Assembly (NCBI GenBank): GCA_958424475.1 | Contig: CATZTY010000015.1 | Location: forward strand, 1-11,470 | Length of the DNA: 11,470 nt | Source of the DNA: an uncultured Collinsella sp. | GTDB lineage: Bacteria; Actinomycetota; Coriobacteriia; Coriobacteriales; Coriobacteriaceae | Direction: 5' to 3' | Shown here: positions 1-7,335 of the stretch, one piece after another | How positions within the stretch are numbered: position 1 is the first letter of the stretch | Layout of the letters: every line of letters begins with the position of its first letter | Translations under genes and position numbers: made by a program | Notes under the pieces: model-generated | Databases searched by the model: none | Told to the model about the DNA's origin: nothing | Seen by the model: only the letters and a program-made list of their open reading frames with translations

Positions 1-115
1 GCCACCGTCGTTTCCCTCATATGCCATGGCGTTTGCCAGCCCTGTCCAATATGACTCGTAGATTAACAAACACCCCTTAGCGGTAACTTAGGCTTTCAGT
101 ACCGCGGAAACACGG
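1..115. other. Intergenic edge, no gene supported
   Basis: I see no gene that can be defended here. On the minus strand an ATG at 27-25 opens a reading frame that leaves the window after nine codons. It has no convincing Shine-Dalgarno, so it may or may not be the start of the next gene. Confidence 0.4.
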
Positions 116-142
116 CTTTGGGGGCGCGGTCCGCCCCCAAAG
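116..142 (-). terminator. Hairpin after the acyl-CoA dehydrogenase gene
   Basis: An 11-bp perfect stem (CTTTGGGGGCG at 116-126 paired with CGCCCCCAAAG at 132-142) with a 5-base loop starts six bases after the stop codon of the gene at 149-1108. The minus-strand tail (CCGTGTTTCC) is not a clean U run. It may therefore be a weak or assisted terminator, or an mRNA 3'-end stabiliser. Confidence 0.5.
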
Positions 143-148
143 AATCGT

Positions 149-1108
149 TTAGTACTTGAAGAAGCCCTCGCCCGAGCTTTCGCCCAGCTTACCTTCGTCG
201 AGCATTTTCTTGAGGACGGACGCCATAGCCTTAAAGTTGTAGGGCATCATCATCTTTTTGAGCAGCGGGCTCACCAAGCCCGGCACCTTCTGATACTGCA
301 TTACGATGTTGTAGGCCGTCTGGATACCAACCGTGTCGAATACGCGGAACGGGCCTTTGGGGGCACCGGTGCCACGCGTCCATGCAAGGTCGATGCTCTT
401 GGGGTCGCTCACGCCCGAGACGTACAGGTCAAGGCCCGAAAGCAGCCATGGCACCAGCATGGAATTGAGCAGGTAACCGTTCTTTTCCTTGTTAACGGGC
501 AGGGCAAGCATACGGATATCGTTAGCAAAGTCGACAAGCTCATCGAAATAGCGCTTGTCGGTCTGGTCCTGAGCCATGACCTCGGTCATGTTGTTCTTCC
601 AGATGGAATTGGCAAAGTGCAGCGACAAATACTTCTCAGGGCGGCCGGTGTACTTGGCAAAGGTGCTCGGCAGCAGCGTGGAGGAGTTGGTCACGACGAC
701 GGTCTTTTGCGGGAGGACCGGGGCGAGCTTCTTGTAGAAGTCGATCTTTGCCTGAGTGTCCTCGGCCATAGACTCGATGACCAGGTCGGCGTCGGCCACG
801 GCTTTGGCGAGGTCGAGCTCCAGCTTGAGTGTGGAGTAGGCACGCTCGACGGCGGCGAGTGCCGCCTCCTTGTCGAAGGGCTGGCCACTATCGGCGATAC
901 CGGCGCACCACTCGCCCGTGCCGTCCGCCATGCCCTCGATAGCTGCGATGTACTCCTCGCGCACATGATCGATCTTGGGCTGGGTGCGACCGATGCTGCC
1001 CTCGCTGCGCAGCCAAATCGTTACATCGAAGCCGCAGTAGGCAGCCTGAAAGGCAATCTGGCTTCCCAGCACGCCGCCGCCGGCAACGCAAACGGTCTTG
1101 TAGCTCAT
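149..1108 (-). CDS. 3-hydroxyacyl-CoA (3-hydroxybutyryl-CoA-type) dehydrogenase
   Basis: This 319-residue soluble enzyme of the COG1250 family is expected to interconvert 3-hydroxyacyl-CoA and 3-ketoacyl-CoA with NAD(P)H. An N-terminal Rossmann fold is shown by AGGGVLGSQ (GxGxxG, residues 10-15). IESMAED (111-117) and TNSSTLLPS (140-148) match the domain's later strands. His164 and Glu176 lie 12 residues apart, as the catalytic pair does in this family, and Asn215 in NGYLLNSMLVP fits the substrate-contact position. The usual HFFNP after the catalytic His is replaced by HFANSIWKNN. An insertion at about residues 37-90 makes the N-domain longer than usual, so substrate preference is uncertain. 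The ATG start has a good AGAGAGGA ribosome site seven bases upstream. The gene stands alone between a hairpin and a long intergenic region. Family assignment is firm; the exact substrate is not. Confidence 0.85.
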   Translation of the reverse strand: MSYKTVCVAGGGVLGSQIAFQAAYCGFDVTIWLRSEGSIGRTQPKIDHVREEYIAAIEGMADGTGEWCAGIADSGQPFDKEAALAAVERAYSTLKLELDLAKAVADADLVIESMAEDTQAKIDFYKKLAPVLPQKTVVVTNSSTLLPSTFAKYTGRPEKYLSLHFANSIWKNNMTEVMAQDQTDKRYFDELVDFANDIRMLALPVNKEKNGYLLNSMLVPWLLSGLDLYVSGVSDPKSIDLAWTRGTGAPKGPFRVFDTVGIQTAYNIVMQYQKVPGLVSPLLKKMMMPYNFKAMASVLKKMLDEGKLGESSGEGFFKY

Positions 1109-1120
1109 AGGAACAGTCCT

Positions 1121-1164
1121 CTCTTACGTAATTCCATAGATGTGTATTTATTCAACCGTAAGAG
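1121..1164 (-). promoter_or_regulatory. Leader inverted repeat touching the ribosome site
   Basis: CTCTTACG (1121-1128) and CGTAAGAG (1157-1164) form 8-bp arms around a 28-base A/T-rich loop just before the dehydrogenase start. On the mRNA the start-proximal arm includes the first half of the AGAGAGGA Shine-Dalgarno. The pair could therefore mask ribosome entry, or it could be a DNA operator. No clear promoter hexamers were assigned. Confidence 0.3.
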
Positions 1165-1234
1165 GGCTGCACACTGGGGGTGGGTTCTATAAACGGACGG
1201 TAATTTGCGGCGAACGGCTACATCTGTTCATTAT

Positions 1235-1313
1235 CTCAGGGTTCCGAGGGCGATTTTTTGTGCCACCGAGACGTCGTTTGCGGAAGTATGCGGCAAATTC
1301 CGGAACCCTTGAG
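1235..1313. repeat. Inverted-repeat element A
   Basis: The arms CTCA-GGGTTCCG (1235-1246) and CGGAACCCTTGAG (1301-1313) are complementary apart from one indel. They enclose the sequence CGGAAGTATGCGGCAAA (1281-1297). The same 17-mer returns inverted in element B. The element sits in the intergenic region upstream of the dehydrogenase gene and has no coding content I believe. Confidence 0.55.
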
Positions 1314-1405
1314 CACACCCCGATTTTCCGCCAATAAAGCCGCAGGTACAGGGCTTGGACATATTCGGTGTGCTCGGTCTATTCAGATTTTGCCGCATAC
1401 TTCCG
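1281..1405. repeat. Large dyad joining elements A and B
   Basis: The 17-bp perfect inverted pair at 1281-1297 and 1389-1405 and a 9-bp perfect pair GAGCACACC (1311-1319) / GGTGTGCTC (1367-1375) share the same centre (1343). They therefore nest as one long stem-loop. The right arm is itself flanked by CAGATTT (1384-1390) and AAATCTG (1406-1412), an alternative hairpin. Confidence 0.6.
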
Positions 1406-1460
1406 AAATCTGAGTTCGCAAAGGGTGATAGTCGGGGCGTTTACGCAACATATGTCCAAG
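1354..1460. repeat. Inverted-repeat element B
   Basis: An 11-bp perfect inverted pair, CTTGGACATAT (1354-1364) and ATATGTCCAAG (1450-1460), brackets the second 17-mer core at 1389-1405. Its arms overlap the arms of the large dyad. The structures would be mutually exclusive if transcribed. Confidence 0.55.
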
Positions 1461-1461
1461 C

Positions 1462-1498
1462 AAAAACGGGTGGTAGCCGGTACGGCTACCACCCGTTT
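1462..1498 (-). terminator. Rho-independent terminator of the activase operon
   Basis: A perfect 15-bp stem (1464-1478 with 1484-1498, core CGGGTGGTAGCC / GGCTACCACCCG) with a 5-base loop lies 28 bases past the stop of the gene at 1527-6314. On the minus strand it runs into TTTTT. This is the clearest intrinsic terminator in the window. Confidence 0.85.
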
Positions 1499-1526
1499 GT
1501 CTCATATCTAGCCCATAGCAGGCCAG

Positions 1527-4500
1527 CTACTTCTTAATGCCGCGTCCCAGGCGCTTGGCGACCGATGCAACGGCCTCCTCGCTGGCCGGCCCGCAGCTCA
1601 CGTAGCCGTCATGGGCACGCATCTGGCCAGTGACCTCGTCCATCGCGAGCGGCGCCACCTTCTCGAGCTTAAAGCCCTTACCGGCGCGCATGTTTTCCTT
1701 GGCCACGCTGATCATGAGCTTAATGCGGTTGAGCTGGTTGACCTCGGATGCACCGGGGTCGTAGTCCACCGCGACGATGTTGCTTTCGGGGTGCTGACGG
1801 CGCAGCTCCTTGATCACGGCCTTGCCCACCACGTGGTTGGGCAAGCACGCGAAGGGCTGCGTGCAGATGATGTTGGGCGCACCGTGATCAATCAGGTCGA
1901 GCATCTCGGCCGTGAGCAGCCAGCCCTCGCCCATGTTGTTGCACACCGAAAGCACCGTACGGGCCTTGTCGGCCATGGTGCCGATGCGCTCGGGCGCCTC
2001 AAAGCGGCGGGACTTTTCGAGCATCTCCTCCACCGGCGTACGCATCCAGTCCACGAGTTTGATGAGCGCCTGCATACCAGCGCGCGTAGTAGCAGAGCTT
2101 CCCAACTCGTCCTTCTGCAGCTCGGCGTTGCTCATGGAGTACAGGAAGAAGTCGAGCAGGCCCGGTACTACGGCCTCGCAGCCCTCGCGCTCGATAACGT
2201 CGACCACGTGGTTGTTGGCCGTGGGATGGAACTTGACCAGAATCTCGCCGACCACGCCCACGCGCGGCTTGGTGCCCTCGCCCGCAAGCGGCATGGTGTC
2301 GAACGCACGGATGGCCTCGCGGCACAGCTTGGTGTAGTTGTGGCGGTTGAATTTGGGCGCCAGTTTGCGGGCGCGCGCCATGTACTCCTCGTAGAGCGCG
2401 TTGGCGACGCCGGGCATGGCCTCGTACGGGCGGCAGCGGTAGAGCATCTGCATCATCACGTCGCCAAAGAGCACCGCGTAGACTGCCTGCTTAAGCAGCG
2501 CCGGCGTAATCTTAAAGCCGGGGTTGTCCTCGCCGAGCGCCACAGCCGAAAGCGAGATCACCGGAATCTCGGGATGGCCGCTCTCGCGCAGGGCCTTGCG
2601 GATGAGCGCGATGTAGTTGGTGGCACGGCAGCCGCCGCCGGTCTGGCTGATAACCACGGCCGTCTTGGACAGGTCGTACCGACCGCTCTCGATGGCCTCC
2701 ATGATCTGGCCCGTCACCAGAATCGACGGATAGCAGATGTCATTGTTCACGTAGCGCAGGCCCGCCTCGACGGCGTCATGGTCGGTCGAGGGCAGCAGCT
2801 CCAAGTTGTAGCCGGCACCGCGGAATACCTCTTTGACCAGGTCAAAGTGGATCGGCGCCATCTGCGGGCACAGGATGGTGTAGCCCTCCTCGCGCATCTG
2901 CTCGGTAAAGGGTACCTTGGACCATGCGGTCGAGGCACTCTCGCGCTGCGCCTCGAACGTATACTTGCGGCTCGCGAACGCGGGAGCGTCCGTGGAGGGC
3001 GCCACCGGCGCGGCATCGCCCTGCTCGTAGGCCTCGCCCGCGGCCATGGCCTCTGCCAGGCGCTCGGCCTCCTGGTCCTTGAGCGCGGCCATGAGCGAGC
3101 GGATGCGGATGCGCGCGGCACCCAGATTGGACACCTCATCGATCTTGAGCACGGTGTAGATCTTGCCGCTGGCTTCCAGTATCTCCTGCACCTGGTCGGT
3201 GGTCAGGGCGTCCAAGCCGCAGCCGAAGGAGTTGAGCTGAATCAGGTCCAAGTCGTTGCGCATCGTCACAAAGCGGGCGACGGCGTACAGGCGGCTATGG
3301 TACATCCACTGGTCGACGACGCGGATGGGACGCTCGGGCTTCACCAGGTGCGCAAGCGAATCCTCGGTAAAGACCGCAAAGCCAAAGCTCGAGATAAGCT
3401 CGGGCAGGGCGTGGTTGATCTCGGGGTCGTTATGGTAGGGGCGGCCGGCGAGCACAATGCCGTGGCCGCCGTGGTCCTCGACCCACTTAAGGGCCTCCTC
3501 GCCCATGGTCTGGATATCCTCGTGGAAACGCGCATCGGCCTCAAAGGCAGCGTTGACGGCGGCATCGACCTCGGAGCGCGTGATCTTGGGTCCACGCACG
3601 CGACCGCGACCGGCTTGCGCATCGGCCACACGGTCGACGGCGAGCACCTGGTACAGACGGCGCTTGAGCTCGGTCTTGTCGTGATACGGCACAAACGGGT
3701 ACAGGAACTCGATGTTCTGCTCGCGGATCTCGTCGATATTGAGCGCCAGCGCCGTGGGGTAGCTCATGACGATGGGGCAGTTATAGCAGTTGCCGGCCGT
3801 CGGATCCTCCTTGCGCTCCCAGCGCACGCACGGCATCCAAATGAAGTCGACACCGCGGTCGATGAGGTTCATCACGTGGCCGTGGCTCATCTTGGCCGGA
3901 TAGCACACGCTCTCGGACGGCATGGACTCGATGCCTGCCTGGTAAGTCTTCTTGCTCGACTGGTCGGACAGCTGCACGCTAAAGCCCAGGCGCGTAAAGA
4001 ACGCGTGCCAGAAGGGGTAGTTCTCGTACATGTTGAGCGCGCGCGGGATACCCACGGTGCCGCGCGGGGCCTCGTCGGGACTCAGCACCTCGCGGTTAAA
4101 GAGCAGCTCATTTTTCTTTTTGAAGAGGTTGGGGGCCTCGGTCTTTTGCTTTTTGTGGCCGGCGCCCTTCTCGCAGCGGTTGCCGGTAATGAAGCGCCTA
4201 CCGCCGCCAAAATCGTTGACGGTAAGCTGGCAGTTGTTAGAGCAACGGCCGCAACGGACATGCTTTTGCGTCACGGTAAGGTGCGCGATGTCCTCGGCCG
4301 AGAGGATGGTCGAAGTGCCGTCGGCGCCGGCGCGATCGCGGGCGAGCAGGGCCGCACCGTAGGCGCCCATGCAGCCGGCGATGTCGGGACGTACGGCATG
4401 AACGCCGGTGAGCTGCTCAAACGCACGCAGCGTGGCATCGGACATAAAGGTGCCGCCCTGGACGATCACCTGGTTGCCGATCTCCTTGGGGTCGCGCAGC

Positions 4501-6314
4501 TTAATGACCTTGAAGAGGGCATTCTTGATGACGGAATAGGACAGGCCGGCCGCGATGTCGCCCACCGTGGCGCCTTCCTTTTGCGCCTGCTTGACGCGCG
4601 AGTTCATAAAGACTGTGCAGCGACTTCCCAGGTCGACCGGAGCCTTGGCATGGATGGCAGCGTTGGCGAACGCGCGCACGTCCATGTTCATAGAGACGGC
4701 GAAGCTCTCGATAAAGCTACCGCAACCCGACGAGCAGGCCTCGTTGAGCATGATGTGCTCGATAACGCCGTCCTTGACGCGCAGGCACTTCATGTCCTGG
4801 CCGCCGATGTCCAGAATGAACTCGACGCCGGGCAGGAACGCCTTGGCGCCGCGCAGGTGCGCGACGGTCTCGATCTCGCCGGAGTCGGCCTTGAGGGCCT
4901 CGATAAGCAGCGCCTCACCGTAGCCCGTGGTGGTCACGTGGCCGATGGTGCAGCCGGCGGGAATGTGGTTGTAGAAATCGGCCATGATGACCTTGGCCGT
5001 GCCCAGGATGTCGCCGTTGTTGTTGCCGTACCAGGTGTGCAGCAGCTGACCGTCCTCGCCCACGAGTGCGGCCTTCATGGTGGTGGAACCGGCGTCGATG
5101 CCGATGAACACACGGCCGGCGTAGCCATCGAGCTTGCCCTTGGGGACGACTTCCTGGTCGTGGCGGGTCTTGAACTCGGCAAAGTCCTCGTCGGTGGCAA
5201 AGAGCGGATCCAGGCGCTCGACCTCGGCACCCTGTGTGTCGCCTAAGCTGTCGATGGCCTCGATGAGCTGCGGGAACGTGCTGAGCTTGTTGGACTCGTG
5301 CGCCATGGCGGCGCCGCTCGCCACGAACAGGTGAGCGTTTTGGGGCACGATACGGTGCTCCTCGTCCAGGTTGAGCGTGAGGTAGAAGCGGTGGCGCAGC
5401 TCGGAGAGATACTGCAGCGGGCCGCCCAGGAAGGCGACGTTGCCGCGAATGGGACGGCCGCACGCCAGGCCCGAGATGGTCTGGGTCACGACGGCCTGGA
5501 AGATGGAAGCGGCGACGTCCTCGGGGCGGGCGCCTTCGTTGAGCAGCGGCTGCACGTCAGTCTTGGCGAAGACGCCGCAGCGGCTGGCAATGGGATAGAT
5601 GGTGGTGGCGTTGGCCGCGAGTTCGTTAAGGCCGCTGGCGTCGGTGTGTAGCAGAGTGGCCATCTGGTCGATGAACGCGCCCGTGCCGCCGGCGCAGGTG
5701 CCGTTCATGCGCTGCTCGATGCCGTTGTCGAAGTAGATGATCTTGGCGTCCTCGCCGCCCAGCTCGATGGCGACATCGGTGGCCGGAATGAGAGTCTCGA
5801 CGGCACGCTTGCTGGCGATGACCTCCTGGACAAACTCCAGGTCGAGCCACTGGGACAGCAGCAGACCGCCCGAACCGGTGATGGCGCAGGTCATCTGGGC
5901 CGTCGGCAGCACAGTCGCGGCGACCTCGAACAAGTCGCGGGCGCAAGCGCGGACGTCGGTGTGGTGGCGCTGGTACTTGGCGTAAACGATTTGGTTGTCG
6001 TCGTTGAGCACGGCGAGCTTAACGGTGGTGGAGCCCACGTCGATGCCCAGGTGCAGGTTGCCGTGGGCGTTGCCGGGGTTGAAGATCGCGCCTTCGGGGG
6101 CGTGGGCGGCGGTGGCGGCTACGGGCTCGGTGGCGGTGGCGGGCTCGCTAGCGACGGACGTCTCCCCTGCCGCGTTCTTGGCATCGGCAACTGCCTCGGC
6201 AACTTTCTCGGCAGCCGCGGTCGCGGCCTTCTGCGCGGCGTCCACCACGGCGGGCGCGGCCTCGCGTGCGGCAGCGACCACACGGTCTTTAATGCCCTCG
6301 ACGAGTTTGCTCAT
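1527..6314 (-). CDS. Giant fused acyl-CoA dehydratase activase (BadF/HgdC-type) with DUF2229 and HgdB-like domains
   Basis: This is a 1595-residue multidomain protein. Residues 1-75 are an Ala/Glu/Lys-rich, probably helical, low-complexity extension. Residues 87-340 and 402-660 are two ASKHA activase domains, each with a phosphate-1 motif (GIDVGSTTVK; GIDAGSTTMK). Each has the Cys pair that in HgdC-type activators binds a bridging [4Fe-4S] cluster: C207/C246 in the first, C527/C566 in the second, the latter with an extra C531. A four-Cys linker follows (C688, C691, C695, C714). Residues about 752-1060 are DUF2229-like with further cysteines (MPCVRWERK, NCYNCP). Residues about 1145-1550 resemble the HgdB/FldBC dehydratase fold (NDICYPSILVTGQ, TGGGCRATNY). 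By family analogy it couples ATP hydrolysis to low-potential electron transfer for a 2-hydroxyacyl-CoA dehydratase or a related reductase. The true substrate of these giant fusions is not known to me. The ATG is preceded by AGGAG with a 5-base gap. It follows the TetR gene by 11 bases and is probably cotranscribed with it. Confidence 0.85.
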   Translation of the reverse strand: MSKLVEGIKDRVVAAAREAAPAVVDAAQKAATAAAEKVAEAVADAKNAAGETSVASEPATATEPVAATAAHAPEGAIFNPGNAHGNLHLGIDVGSTTVKLAVLNDDNQIVYAKYQRHHTDVRACARDLFEVAATVLPTAQMTCAITGSGGLLLSQWLDLEFVQEVIASKRAVETLIPATDVAIELGGEDAKIIYFDNGIEQRMNGTCAGGTGAFIDQMATLLHTDASGLNELAANATTIYPIASRCGVFAKTDVQPLLNEGARPEDVAASIFQAVVTQTISGLACGRPIRGNVAFLGGPLQYLSELRHRFYLTLNLDEEHRIVPQNAHLFVASGAAMAHESNKLSTFPQLIEAIDSLGDTQGAEVERLDPLFATDEDFAEFKTRHDQEVVPKGKLDGYAGRVFIGIDAGSTTMKAALVGEDGQLLHTWYGNNNGDILGTAKVIMADFYNHIPAGCTIGHVTTTGYGEALLIEALKADSGEIETVAHLRGAKAFLPGVEFILDIGGQDMKCLRVKDGVIEHIMLNEACSSGCGSFIESFAVSMNMDVRAFANAAIHAKAPVDLGSRCTVFMNSRVKQAQKEGATVGDIAAGLSYSVIKNALFKVIKLRDPKEIGNQVIVQGGTFMSDATLRAFEQLTGVHAVRPDIAGCMGAYGAALLARDRAGADGTSTILSAEDIAHLTVTQKHVRCGRCSNNCQLTVNDFGGGRRFITGNRCEKGAGHKKQKTEAPNLFKKKNELLFNREVLSPDEAPRGTVGIPRALNMYENYPFWHAFFTRLGFSVQLSDQSSKKTYQAGIESMPSESVCYPAKMSHGHVMNLIDRGVDFIWMPCVRWERKEDPTAGNCYNCPIVMSYPTALALNIDEIREQNIEFLYPFVPYHDKTELKRRLYQVLAVDRVADAQAGRGRVRGPKITRSEVDAAVNAAFEADARFHEDIQTMGEEALKWVEDHGGHGIVLAGRPYHNDPEINHALPELISSFGFAVFTEDSLAHLVKPERPIRVVDQWMYHSRLYAVARFVTMRNDLDLIQLNSFGCGLDALTTDQVQEILEASGKIYTVLKIDEVSNLGAARIRIRSLMAALKDQEAERLAEAMAAGEAYEQGDAAPVAPSTDAPAFASRKYTFEAQRESASTAWSKVPFTEQMREEGYTILCPQMAPIHFDLVKEVFRGAGYNLELLPSTDHDAVEAGLRYVNNDICYPSILVTGQIMEAIESGRYDLSKTAVVISQTGGGCRATNYIALIRKALRESGHPEIPVISLSAVALGEDNPGFKITPALLKQAVYAVLFGDVMMQMLYRCRPYEAMPGVANALYEEYMARARKLAPKFNRHNYTKLCREAIRAFDTMPLAGEGTKPRVGVVGEILVKFHPTANNHVVDVIEREGCEAVVPGLLDFFLYSMSNAELQKDELGSSATTRAGMQALIKLVDWMRTPVEEMLEKSRRFEAPERIGTMADKARTVLSVCNNMGEGWLLTAEMLDLIDHGAPNIICTQPFACLPNHVVGKAVIKELRRQHPESNIVAVDYDPGASEVNQLNRIKLMISVAKENMRAGKGFKLEKVAPLAMDEVTGQMRAHDGYVSCGPASEEAVASVAKRLGRGIKK

Positions 6315-6325
6315 TGTCTCTCCTC

Positions 6326-7036
6326 TTAGTTGTTGGACTCGACGGTTGCGGTGGTGTCGACCGCGTCCTCGAGCTGCAGATTCAATAGCTTCATGCCGTA
6401 TTCCGGCACGTTGATATCGATGGGTTGGCCATACAGGTCGCCGGGGCGCACAAAGGCGATAACCGTCATAATGCGCGCCATGGTCTCGGGCGATTCGGTG
6501 AGCCCACGCTCAAACCAGCGCTGAATCAGGCCGACCTCGGCACTCACGACGTAGGTGACGTAGTAGTCAAAGAACGTGCCCAGCGCCAAGCCCAAGATGC
6601 CCGTCTGTGCACGAGGCACCACGGCCTCGCGTGCGGTATCGATGATCTTTTTAATGAAGGCCTGGTCGCCGCCCGGGCCCAGCAGCGATCCGATCAAATC
6701 GCGGTTGGCCGCAAGATAGCGTAGCAGCTCAACCGAACCGGTTGCCGGCTCGAGTTCGTCGATGTTGCGGTAAAGATCGGGTAATTGAGCTGCGGTGATA
6801 AGCTCCACCCGCTCACGAATCTCGGCAAGCAGGCCGTCCTCGATCTGGCTGATAAAGTCGGGAATATCGCGGTAGTGCGAATAGAACGTGCGGCGCGTAA
6901 GGCCGGCACGCTCGGTGAGCGACGCGACGTTAATGCGCGAAAGGTCGCCGCTTTCGGCAAGCTCGCTGGCAAGTGCCTGGCGAAGGGCACGCTGCGAGCG
7001 AAGGGACCGGCGATCGCATTTCTCGAGCTGGGACAA
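6326..7036 (-). CDS. TetR/AcrR-family transcriptional regulator
   Basis: A 236-residue regulator with an N-terminal helix-turn-helix: INVASLTERAGLTRRTFYSHY (about residues 35-55) is typical of TetR DNA-recognition helices. The C-terminal two-thirds is the divergent ligand-binding and dimerisation domain, and no ligand can be read from sequence. The start is TTG at 7036-7034, preceded closely by AGGAGG (4-base gap). No in-frame ATG occurs until far downstream, so I accept TTG. The stop codon lies 11 bases before the activase gene, whose ribosome site falls in that gap. The regulator and the enzyme thus look like one operon, with the regulator probably sensing a CoA ester or related metabolite and controlling itself through the dyads at 7058-7109. 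The family is certain; target and effector are inference. Confidence 0.85.
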   Translation of the reverse strand: MSQLEKCDRRSLRSQRALRQALASELAESGDLSRINVASLTERAGLTRRTFYSHYRDIPDFISQIEDGLLAEIRERVELITAAQLPDLYRNIDELEPATGSVELLRYLAANRDLIGSLLGPGGDQAFIKKIIDTAREAVVPRAQTGILGLALGTFFDYYVTYVVSAEVGLIQRWFERGLTESPETMARIMTVIAFVRPGDLYGQPIDINVPEYGMKLLNLQLEDAVDTTATVESNN

Positions 7037-7057
7037 GCGTCCTCCTTGTTACTCAGC

Positions 7058-7109
7058 CTGTGCGCTATTGCACAGTGCGAGTATTATTGCACACCGTGTG
7101 TATCAACAC
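7058..7109 (-). promoter_or_regulatory. Cluster of operator-like dyads upstream of the TetR gene
   Basis: Three short inverted repeats sit immediately upstream of the TetR start: CTGTGC-N6-GCACAG (7058-7075), CACAC-C-GTGTG (7090-7100) and GTGT-ATCA-ACAC (7098-7109). TATTGCACA occurs twice as a direct repeat, at 7066-7074 and 7085-7093, 19 bp apart. This is the expected place for an autoregulatory TetR operator. Promoter hexamers are ambiguous (TTGATA and TAATAC on the minus strand, spacing too short). Confidence 0.4.
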
Positions 7110-7129
7110 GTAAAGGCAATATTTGGGGT

Positions 7130-7156
7130 GTGGCAAAGGGGCTGTCCCCTTGTCAC
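7130..7156. repeat. REP-like palindrome, copy 1 (degenerate)
   Basis: GTGGCAAAGGGG and CCCCTTGTCAC form imperfect arms around CTGT. The element is a diverged copy of the perfect palindrome at 7566-7592, sharing GGCTGTCCC and the trailing CATT. Such GTGACAAAGGG palindromes recur in intergenic DNA of gut anaerobes, which I recall but did not search. Confidence 0.65.
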
Positions 7157-7214
7157 ATTCAGCGACCGCCTAGGTTGTGCCAGTTGTGCCTGGCTTTTGG
7201 AGCGACATTGCCGA

Positions 7215-7243
7215 TTGTTCAAAATGTCATTCGTGGGTAGAAT
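7215..7243 (+). promoter_or_regulatory. Candidate convergent promoter for an antisense RNA
   Basis: TTGTTC (7215-7220), a 17-base spacer and TAGAAT (7238-7243, five of six consensus bases) point toward the small gene at 7312-7437 from its 3' side. The -35 lies inside an inverted repeat GACATT (7204-7209) / AATGTC (7223-7228). Transcription would begin near 7250. Confidence 0.35.
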
Positions 7244-7249
7244 AGTGTC

Positions 7250-7335
7250 GACGGCAGCCCAAGTTGTAGCTGGCTGGGCAACGCCGTTGTTTGCATTAGG
7301 GGGTCAACGCCTTAGCGGCGGCGACCCCTTCTGTT
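7250..7335 (+). ncRNA. Candidate antisense RNA (type I antitoxin-like)
   Basis: If the promoter at 7215-7243 is used, the transcript begins with a two-part stem (ACGGC 7251-7255 with GCCGT 7283-7287; GCCCA 7257-7261 with TGGGC 7275-7279). It then runs into the hairpin at 7300-7328 followed by TTCTGTT, a weak terminator-like tail. That gives an RNA of about 85 bases complementary to the stop codon and 3' region of the small gene. This is the layout of 3'-overlapping type I antitoxins such as RatA/TxpA. The evidence is structural only. Confidence 0.25.
7300..7328. terminator. Shared hairpin over the 3' end of the small gene
   Basis: GGGGTC (7300-7305) pairs with GACCCC (7323-7328), and inside it CGCC (7308-7311) pairs with GGCG (7317-7320). 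The stop codon of the small gene lies in the loop and its last Arg codons in the stem. Only the plus-strand side has a T-rich tail (TTCTGTT). Termination is thus likelier for the antisense transcript than for the small-gene mRNA. Confidence 0.45.

Noticed and set aside
106..117. GGAAACACGGCT shared with the first palindrome copy near 10581
   Set aside because: A single shared 12-mer is expected by chance several times in a window this size, and the palindromic half is missing here.
1140..1537. Two plus-strand frames of 60-65 codons in the intergenic region
   Set aside because: They have no ribosome sites, pass through inverted repeats and the operon terminator, and encode no recognisable features.
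1611..5246. A 1211-codon open frame on the plus strand opposite the activase gene
   Set aside because: It is the antisense shadow of a GC-rich gene. The translation is His/Arg/Val-rich without recognisable domains, whereas the minus-strand product has clear family motifs throughout.
7179..7198. GCCAG-N6-CTGGC followed by TTTT on the plus strand as a terminator
   Set aside because: The stem is only 5 bp and no plus-strand transcription unit is seen to its left.
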